A DNA stretch of 10,653 bases, from positions 1-10,653 of the forward strand of contig JAEEGY010000010.1 of NCBI GenBank assembly GCA_016280565.1. Reading direction: 5' to 3'. The translations under genes and the position numbers were made by a program. The stretch is from Fretibacterium sp. (lineage in GTDB: Bacteria > Synergistota > Synergistia > Synergistales > Aminobacteriaceae). This document shows positions 5,725 through 10,653 of the stretch, one piece after another (positions within the stretch are counted from its first letter, which is position 1; each line of letters starts with the position of its first letter). The notes below the pieces were generated by a model, which saw nothing but the letters and a program-made list of their open reading frames with translations, ran no database searches and had not been told where the DNA came from.

Positions 5725-6876
5725 CTATCTCAGATATTGCGAGACCAGGCTGATGACCAGGCCGCCGGCAATGACCGAGGCGATCTGCCCCGCCACGTTG
5801 GCCCCCACGGCGTGCATCAAAATAATGTTGCCCCGCTCCTCCGCCGCGGCCATCTTCTGCACCACGCGGGAGGACATGGGGAAGGCCGAGATCCCCGCCG
5901 CGCCGATCATCGGGTTGATCTTTGGCCGCCCCAGGCGCGGCAGGACGAGGTTCAGCGCCTTGGCGAAGAGGACTCCGCCGATGGTGTCAAAGACGAAGGC
6001 CGCCAGGCCGATGAGCAGGATCAAAAGCGTGTCGGCCCGCACAAAGGCCTCCGCCCTCATGCTGAAGGAGATGGTGAGCCCCAACAGCAGGGTGATGAGG
6101 TTCGCCAGTTCGTCCTGCGCGGTCTTGAGAAGGCTGTCCAGCACGCCGCACTCCCGGACGAGGTTGCCGAACATCAAAAAACCCACCAGCGCCACCGAGG
6201 CAGGGGCGATCAGCCCCACGATGAAGGTGACGATGATGGGGAAGAGAATTTTCGTCCGCTTCGTCACATTTCGTGGGTTGTACTTCATGGGGATGCGGCG
6301 CTCGCTCCGCGTCGTGACCAGCCGGATGGCGAAGGGCTGGATGATGGGCACCAGCGCCATGTAAGAGTAAGCCGCGACGGCGATGGCCCCGACGAAGTTT
6401 GAGTGCAGGATCTGGGACACCAAAATGGAGGTGGGGCCGTCCGCCGCGCCGATGATACCAATGGAGGCAGCGTCCTTGAGGTCAAAGCCCAACAGAGTGG
6501 CCAGGCTGATGGCGAAGAAGATGCCAAACTGCGCGGCCGCGCCAAACAAAAACATCACCGGCTGGGACAGCAGCGGGCCGAAGTCGATCATCGCGCCGAT
6601 GCCGATGAAGAGCAAGATCGGCAGAGCCTCGGACGCCGCGATGGTCGTCTCGAAGAGCCACTGGATGATGCCGGGGGCCACACCGATGCCCTCCATCGTC
6701 TGGTTCAGCACGCCGGAGAAGGGCAGGTTGACCAAAATCGCCCCAAAGCCCATCGGCAACAGCAGCGCCGGTTCGTACCCCTTCTTCACCGCCAGCCAGA
6801 TGAGGCCAGCCCCGACGAGGTACATCACCAGCTCCTTGCCCGTAACCGCCATGATTCCGTTCAACAAAAATTCCAT
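5725..6876 (-). CDS. Sodium ion-translocating decarboxylase, beta subunit (OadB/GcdB/MmdB family)
   Basis: This 383-residue polytopic membrane protein is the Na+ channel subunit of biotin-dependent decarboxylases: it decarboxylates carboxybiotin and moves Na+ outwards. Family hallmarks are IGIIGAADGPTSI (139-151) with Asp146, corresponding to the essential Asp of Klebsiella OadB (D203), and NPMIGAAGISAFPMSSRVV (321-339), which carries the conserved Asn, Ser and Arg (Asn321, Ser330, Arg337) of the Na+ pathway. Length is normal for the MmdB/GcdB type. GGAGG lies 5 nt before ATG 6876. It is preceded at 26 nt by a FliK-like gene and followed at 11 nt by the OadG-like gene. The carboxyltransferase and biotin carrier are not in the window, so whether it pumps with oxaloacetate, methylmalonyl-CoA or glutaconyl-CoA cannot be told. 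Confidence 0.93.
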   Translation of the reverse strand: MEFLLNGIMAVTGKELVMYLVGAGLIWLAVKKGYEPALLLPMGFGAILVNLPFSGVLNQTMEGIGVAPGIIQWLFETTIAASEALPILLFIGIGAMIDFGPLLSQPVMFLFGAAAQFGIFFAISLATLLGFDLKDAASIGIIGAADGPTSILVSQILHSNFVGAIAVAAYSYMALVPIIQPFAIRLVTTRSERRIPMKYNPRNVTKRTKILFPIIVTFIVGLIAPASVALVGFLMFGNLVRECGVLDSLLKTAQDELANLITLLLGLTISFSMRAEAFVRADTLLILLIGLAAFVFDTIGGVLFAKALNLVLPRLGRPKINPMIGAAGISAFPMSSRVVQKMAAAEERGNIILMHAVGANVAGQIASVIAGGLVISLVSQYLR

Positions 6877-6902
6877 TCTATCCTCCGCTTGACGTCCGCT
6901 GG

Positions 6903-8003
6903 CTACACGGTGACATCCAGGCCCCGGCCAGCCAGCAGGTATTGTCTCAGGCCCTCCACGGCACGCTGGGAGATGCCGATGAACTGCACCGGCAGTGCCG
7001 AACCGTTGAGCTCGGCCCGTATCTGCCGCCGCCGGGCCTCCAAAAGACGGCAGGTCTCCGGGCGGTCTGCGTTGAGGTTCAGATTGCAGCCCTTCCCGTC
7101 GCTCTCGACGAGCCCCCCCACGTCCCCCAGCGCGGAACCGGCCAGGCCAAAGCCCACCTGCCAGTACCGCTGGCCGTCCTCCTCGGCGGAGCGGCCCACA
7201 AACACCCGGGCGGTCATCCCCTCCGCTCCCTCTGGCAGAGGCCAGAAGGGGGCGGCCAGAAGCGCCGGGTCCACCTCCTCACGGGGCGCGCGCATCAAAA
7301 GGGAGTGCGCCTGGAGGAACCGGGCCACATCACCCCCGCCCTCCTTCATGCCCCGGAGCGCGCTGGCGGGGTCCTCGCCCTTTTTTGTCCGCTCCCTCAT
7401 CTGCTTGCGGATGCGCTGCCACATGGCGGTGGCCGCGTTCCCGTCCAGGGCGGCGTACTCCGACAGAAGAGCCGCATTCTCCGCGGTCATGGGGAGCCCG
7501 CGGGCCCACAGCTCAACGAGGGAGGAGAGCTGTCCGTCCTGGAAGCCCATGCGGCGCCAGGCGTCCTTCACGGCAGTCAGGACCTCGCTGGAGAGGGGGA
7601 GCCCCCGCGACAGAAGCGCCGTCGCCAGCTCGCGGTCGCGGACGGGGATCTGGGACAAAAAGGACAGCTCGCTCTGGGAGAGGCGCAGCACCGGCACGTC
7701 TCCCGAGGCGTCCCACACAGCGCGGAAGCGCTCTCCCACGATAAGGGAGAGCGTCGCGCGGGCGCGGAGCTCCTGGGGCATCCCCTGGCCGTCGAGGCGC
7801 ACGGAGTAAGTCCCGTCAGAGTTCTGGCCTGTCACCTGCCCTTCGACCAGCGTCCCCGTGCGGATGGTGGGCAGACGCGGGGCCTGGACCTGACCGGCCT
7901 GCGTACCTCCTGTAACCTGTCCCGCGCCGCCCTGATTAGCCCCGATGGCGTTCTGATTGAGGTTTTGGTTGACCTGTACGTTGAGGTTCCCTATCTCTGG
8001 CAC
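6903..8003 (-). CDS. FliK-like (hook-length-control-like) protein of unknown role
   Basis: A 366-residue soluble protein that I cannot name firmly. Residues 1-45 are Asn/Gln/Gly-rich and look disordered. Residues about 48-110 (GTLVEGQV ... GTYSVRL ... VGERFRAVWD) resemble the small beta-barrel common near the N-terminus of FliK-like proteins. A helical middle has SRGLPLSSEVL (132-142) and ARGLPMTAENAALL (167-180), a repeated 'gLPxs/t' pattern also typical of them. The C-terminus (about 278-358: YWQVGFGLAGSALGDVGG, then NLNLNADRP and a helix before LRQYL) resembles the Flg_hook_C fold. No signal peptide is seen. The start is GTG at 8003 with AGGAGGAG 8 nt upstream. No other flagellar gene is in the window; the neighbours are ion-pump genes in the same direction, only 26 nt away. 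A non-flagellar function or simple co-transcription is possible. Confidence 0.5.
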   Translation of the reverse strand: MPEIGNLNVQVNQNLNQNAIGANQGGAGQVTGGTQAGQVQAPRLPTIRTGTLVEGQVTGQNSDGTYSVRLDGQGMPQELRARATLSLIVGERFRAVWDASGDVPVLRLSQSELSFLSQIPVRDRELATALLSRGLPLSSEVLTAVKDAWRRMGFQDGQLSSLVELWARGLPMTAENAALLSEYAALDGNAATAMWQRIRKQMRERTKKGEDPASALRGMKEGGGDVARFLQAHSLLMRAPREEVDPALLAAPFWPLPEGAEGMTARVFVGRSAEEDGQRYWQVGFGLAGSALGDVGGLVESDGKGCNLNLNADRPETCRLLEARRRQIRAELNGSALPVQFIGISQRAVEGLRQYLLAGRGLDVTV

Positions 8004-8044
8004 GCGCGGATCTCCTCCTGAAAATCTTTACTTCTTTCCCAAAG

Positions 8045-8084
8045 ATATGATAGCATATTCATTGATTAGGGAACCGGCGTTCCC
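8045..8084. promoter_or_regulatory. Two dyads in the divergent control region
   Basis: The 104-bp space between the divergent FliK-like and NhaC genes holds ATATG-ATAG-CATAT (8045-8058), which contains -10-like hexamers on both strands (TATGAT on plus, TATCAT on minus), and GGGAAC-CGGC-GTTCCC (8069-8084), a perfect 6-bp inverted repeat. No convincing -35 box accompanies either hexamer. The first dyad could be an operator over overlapping promoters; the second would be in the NhaC leader RNA, just ahead of its ribosome-binding site. Confidence 0.4.
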
Positions 8085-8107
8085 AAGTTTTTGAAGGAGT
8101 GAAAAAC

Positions 8108-9742
8108 ATGAACAAACATCCTGCGTTAAGTTCTGCCCAGACCGTCCGCAGGGCTGTCCCCGCAGCGCTGACGGCGCTGCTGCTGGGGGCTGCCATGGCC
8201 TTCGCTGAAGAGGGTGGCTCTGAGGCTGCCGCTCCGGCGTCCCCGTACTTCCAGACGGCGTGGTCGCTGCTGCCGGCGGTCATCGCCATTGGTCTGGCGC
8301 TGCTCACGAGAGAGGTCTACACGTCCCTCTTCACCGGTATCGTCGTGGGGGGCCTGCTGTATTCCAACCTCGATGTTGAGGGGATGCTGCTCCACGTCTT
8401 CAACAACGGCATCGTGAAGTCCCTCTCTGACTCCTACAACGTGGGCATCCTGGTCTTTTTGGTCATCCTGGGCATTCTGGTGATGCTGATGAACCGGGCG
8501 GGAGGCTCCGCCGCGTTTGGGCGCTGGGCCAACAGCCACATCAAGAGCCGCACCGGCTCCCAGCTTGCCACCGTTGCCCTGGGCGTCCTCATCTTCATCG
8601 ACGACTACTTCAACTGCCTGACCGTCGGCTCTGTGATGCGCCCTGTGTCGGACAAGAGCCGCATCTCCCGTGCCAAGCTGGCCTACCTGGTGGACGCCAC
8701 GGCGGCCCCCATCTGCATCATCGCGCCGGTGTCCTCCTGGGCGGCGGCCGTCTCCAGCTACGTTGAGGAGGGCAACGGCCTCTATCTCTTCATCCAGGCC
8801 ATTCCCTTCAACTTCTATGCCCTGCTGACCCTGGTGATGATGGTGATGCTCGCGATCTGGAACCTGGACTACGGCCCCATGGCCCGGCACGAGAAAAACG
8901 CCCTTGAGAACGGCGACCTCTTCTCCGGCGTGAAGGCCGGGGCGGAGACCCTGGAAGGGGAGGAGAACCCCAGGGGCATCGTGCTGGACCTGCTGTTCCC
9001 TGTCCTGGTGCTGATCGCCTGCTGTGTGACGGGCATGATCTACTCCGGAGGCTACTTCGCGGGGAAGGGCACCAGCTTTGTGGACGCCTTCGCCAACTCG
9101 GACGCCTCCGTGGGGCTGATGCTGGGTTCTGCCGTGACGCTGATCATCACCTTCCTGTACTACCTGCTGCGGCGCGTCCTGCCGTTCAAGGACATGACGG
9201 CCTGCATCCCCGACGGCTTCAAGTCCATGGTCCCTGCTATCCTCATCCTGACCTTTGCCTGGAGCCTGAAGGCCATGACGGACTCCCTGGGGGCCAAGCA
9301 GTTCGTTGAGGCCCTTGTGAAGGGATCGGCAAGCGGCTTCCACTCCTTCCTGCCGGCTATCATCTTCCTCATCGCGTGCTTCCTGTCCTTCTCCACGGGC
9401 ACGTCCTGGGGCACCTTCGGCATCCTCATCCCCATCACGCTGAGCGTTTTCCCGCTGACAGACCCGCTGGGCATCGTCTGCGTCTCCGCGTGCATGGCGG
9501 GCGCGGTGTGCGGCGACCACTGCTCGCCCATCTCGGATACGACCATCATGGCCTCGGCCGGGGCGCAGTGCGACCACGTCACCCACGTCTCCACGCAGCT
9601 TCCCTACGCCGTCACGGTGGCGGCCGTCAGCTTTGTGAGCTACCTCATCGCGGGCTTTGTTCCCAACGCCGTTATTGCCCTGCCGGTGGCCGTTGCTCTG
9701 ATGATCGGTACCCTGTTCGTCATCCGCAATCTGTACAAATAG
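8108..9742 (+). CDS. NhaC-family Na+/H+ antiporter
   Basis: A 544-residue polytopic membrane protein expected to exchange Na+ for H+; some relatives swap organic anions such as malate and lactate along with the ions. Family blocks are FIDDYFNCLTVGSVMRPVSDK from residue 163, TGTSWGTFGI (430-439) and CGDHCSPISDTTIMAS (468-483), the last two being typical NhaC signatures. The N-terminus is unusual: basic residues, a hydrophobic stretch (about 16-32) and an AFA-EE junction near residue 33, which looks like a cleavable signal peptide before the first transport helix. ATG 8108 is chosen because AAGGAG lies 8 nt upstream; a GTG at 8099 overlaps that site. It is divergent from the FliK-like gene and 99 nt upstream of a TRAP solute-binding protein, so it may serve Na+ recycling for Na+-coupled uptake. 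Confidence 0.9.
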   Translation: MNKHPALSSAQTVRRAVPAALTALLLGAAMAFAEEGGSEAAAPASPYFQTAWSLLPAVIAIGLALLTREVYTSLFTGIVVGGLLYSNLDVEGMLLHVFNNGIVKSLSDSYNVGILVFLVILGILVMLMNRAGGSAAFGRWANSHIKSRTGSQLATVALGVLIFIDDYFNCLTVGSVMRPVSDKSRISRAKLAYLVDATAAPICIIAPVSSWAAAVSSYVEEGNGLYLFIQAIPFNFYALLTLVMMVMLAIWNLDYGPMARHEKNALENGDLFSGVKAGAETLEGEENPRGIVLDLLFPVLVLIACCVTGMIYSGGYFAGKGTSFVDAFANSDASVGLMLGSAVTLIITFLYYLLRRVLPFKDMTACIPDGFKSMVPAILILTFAWSLKAMTDSLGAKQFVEALVKGSASGFHSFLPAIIFLIACFLSFSTGTSWGTFGILIPITLSVFPLTDPLGIVCVSACMAGAVCGDHCSPISDTTIMASAGAQCDHVTHVSTQLPYAVTVAAVSFVSYLIAGFVPNAVIALPVAVALMIGTLFVIRNLYK

Positions 9743-9761
9743 CCTGTAACTTACGGGTATG
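9742..9761. repeat. Intergenic degenerate repeat, copy C
   Basis: GCCTGTAACTTACGGGTATG begins on the last base of the NhaC stop codon. It matches copy B at 16 of 20 and copy A at 15 of 20. Its core CCTGTAA-C-TTACGGG is a palindrome with one mismatch (a G-U pair in RNA). It ends one base before the long stem-loop at 9763. Confidence 0.5.
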
Positions 9762-9762
9762 C

Positions 9763-9800
9763 CATAGGGAGAGGAGCTTGTAAAAAGCCCTCTTCCTATG
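9763..9800. promoter_or_regulatory. Long stem-loop between NhaC and TRAP genes
   Basis: CATAGGGAGAGG (9763-9774) pairs with CCTCTTCCTATG (9789-9800) over 12 bp with one G-T pair. After a bulged A, GCTT (9776-9779) pairs with AAGC (9785-9788), leaving a 5-nt loop. No T-run follows (ATATTATCAG), so it is not a classical terminator. It could protect the 3' end of the NhaC message, attenuate read-through, or as DNA act as an operator, since it overlaps the -35 box and spacer of the candidate promoter. Confidence 0.6.
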
Positions 9801-9807
9801 ATATTAT
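9779..9807 (+). promoter_or_regulatory. Candidate promoter of the TRAP solute-binding protein gene
   Basis: A -35-like TTGTAA (9779-9784), a 17-bp spacer and -10-like TATTAT (9802-9807). The start would be near 9814, giving a leader of about 28 nt with AGGAGG. The -35 box sits in the loop side of the stem-loop. Plausible but only partly consensus. Confidence 0.5.
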
Positions 9808-9841
9808 CAGCATATCAAACCTTTGAAGGAGGAACTCTCCA

Positions 9842-10653
9842 ATGAAAAAACTGTTGGTTGCTGTCCTGGCCGGAGTGCTTGCACTGAGCTGCGTTTGCGC
9901 ATGGGCCGATGACGATCCGTTTGCCAAGCTGGGCAAGTATGAGATGACCGTGGGGCACGCGCAGCCCGAGGGCAACCCCCGCTGGGTTTCCATGCTCAAG
10001 TTCGCCGAGGATGTGGCGAAGGGGACCCACGGCCACGTGACCGTCACCGTGTTCGGCAACGGTCAGCTCGGCACCGAGAAGGAGATGCTGGAGCAGGTGG
10101 TTCAGGGCGTGACCCAGGGGATGCGCGGCGGGCAGTTCGACTTCAGCCCCCGTCTGCTGATGTTCACCCTTCCCTTCATGACCAACACCCGCGCTGAGGT
10201 GACGGCCCTGCTTCACAGCGACCTGGCGAAGAAGGTCTGCGCCGAGGCGGAGAAGACCACGGGCACGGTCATCATCAACCTGTGCGACGCGGGCGGCTAC
10301 CGCCAGTTCTCCAACAACAAGCACCCCATCAAGAAGCCGGAGGACCTCAAGGGCCTGAAGATGCGCACCAACGGCATGAAGACCATCGACATGACCTTCA
10401 TCGCCATGGGCGCCACCACCACCACGGTCCCCTACGCCGACCTTTACATGGCCCTGAAGACGGGCGTGGCCGACGGACAGGAGAACCCCTGGGTGAACGT
10501 CGTCGGCATGAAGTTCTACGAGGTGCAGAAGTACTTCACCGGTGTGAACTACCAGTTCCATCCCGATCCCTTCTACGTCAACGCCGAGTGGTGGAACTCG
10601 CTTCCGGTGGAGTTCCGCGAGGTCATCAGCAAGGCCGCGACGGCGATGGGCGA
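9842..10653 (+). CDS. TRAP transporter solute-binding protein (DctP family), partial at right edge
   Basis: The 270 visible residues are the extracytoplasmic binding protein of a tripartite ATP-independent periplasmic transporter, which captures organic acids and hands them to a Na+-driven membrane pair. Residues 1-22 form a Sec signal peptide (MKKLLVAVLAGVLALSCVCA, cleavage near AWA-DDD); the Cys pair does not form a normal lipobox. DctP features follow: VGHAQPEGNPRW (37-48), GNGQLGTEKEMLEQVVQG (72-89), YRQFSNNKHPIKKPEDLKGL (153-172), then KMRT with Arg175, which by family knowledge pairs with the ligand carboxylate, and ALKTGVADGQENP (204-216). AGGAGG lies about 10 nt before ATG 9842. The reading frame is open at the window end, missing perhaps 60-70 C-terminal residues. 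The membrane subunits DctQ and DctM are expected downstream but not seen. Confidence 0.93.
   Translation, partial: MKKLLVAVLAGVLALSCVCAWADDDPFAKLGKYEMTVGHAQPEGNPRWVSMLKFAEDVAKGTHGHVTVTVFGNGQLGTEKEMLEQVVQGVTQGMRGGQFDFSPRLLMFTLPFMTNTRAEVTALLHSDLAKKVCAEAEKTTGTVIINLCDAGGYRQFSNNKHPIKKPEDLKGLKMRTNGMKTIDMTFIAMGATTTTVPYADLYMALKTGVADGQENPWVNVVGMKFYEVQKYFTGVNYQFHPDPFYVNAEWWNSLPVEFREVISKAATAMG

Noticed and set aside
6403..7809. 468-codon open frame on the plus strand across the OadB and FliK-like genes
   Set aside because: It spans two well-supported minus-strand genes and their spacer. The product is Arg/Ser/Pro-rich without recognisable features, as expected for antisense of GC-rich genes.
6942..8021. 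359-codon plus-strand frame opposite the FliK-like gene
   Set aside because: The opposite strand has a GTG start with an ideal ribosome-binding site and FliK-like patterns. The plus-strand product has neither.
8126..9586. 486-codon open frame on the minus strand opposite the NhaC gene
   Set aside because: Its product is a low-complexity run rich in His, Gly, Gln and Arg with no domain. It mirrors the codon bias of the clearly real antiporter, and it has no ribosome-binding site support.
1..10653. CRISPR array, insertion sequence, prophage or defence genes
   Set aside because: I saw no regularly spaced direct repeats, transposase, integrase, terminal repeats or nuclease genes. Coding density and base use look uniform across the window.

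Overview
GC-rich bacterial DNA, most like a member of the Synergistota (or another anaerobe with Na+-based energetics). This is inferred from gene content: a Na+-pump decarboxylase beta subunit with a tiny OadG-like partner, an NhaC antiporter beside a TRAP substrate-binding protein, a threonyl-tRNA-synthetase-like nucleoside kinase, and an Mrp with a short Cys-rich N-terminus. No single gene proves the phylum. Strong AGGAGG ribosome-binding sites precede most genes.

Left part (1-1262). On the minus strand a nucleoside kinase runs off the left edge; only its N-terminal regulatory-type domains are visible. Behind it, on the same strand, is a tRNA-Leu with the unusual anticodon AAG, a near-consensus promoter and its own intrinsic terminator.

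Plus-strand block (1263-5496). A CPA1-type K+(Na+)/H+ antiporter, an L,D-transpeptidase and an MBL-fold hydrolase are packed end to end (1-nt gap, then an ATGA overlap) and form a likely operon. An Mrp/NBP35 iron-sulfur carrier ATPase follows with its own near-perfect sigma-70 promoter. A nested, bidirectional stem-loop terminator closes the block.

Minus-strand block (5588-8003). A FliK-like protein, the sodium-pump decarboxylase beta subunit and a 41-residue OadG-like membrane subunit form a likely operon, transcribed from 8003 towards the terminator. The carboxyltransferase (alpha) and biotin carrier are not in the window.

Right part (8004-10653). A divergent intergenic region with two dyads leads into an NhaC-family antiporter on the plus strand. 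After a long stem-loop overlapping a candidate promoter comes a TRAP-transporter solute-binding protein, cut by the right edge. The shared theme is ion-gradient physiology: Na+ extrusion by a decarboxylase pump, Na+/H+ and K+/H+ exchange, and Na+-driven organic acid uptake.

I do not see a clearly new multi-gene system. The best leads are the tRNA-Leu(AAG), the small OadG-like gene next to a FliK-like gene, a short degenerate repeat in three intergenic spacers, and promoter motifs shared by the NhaC and TRAP genes.
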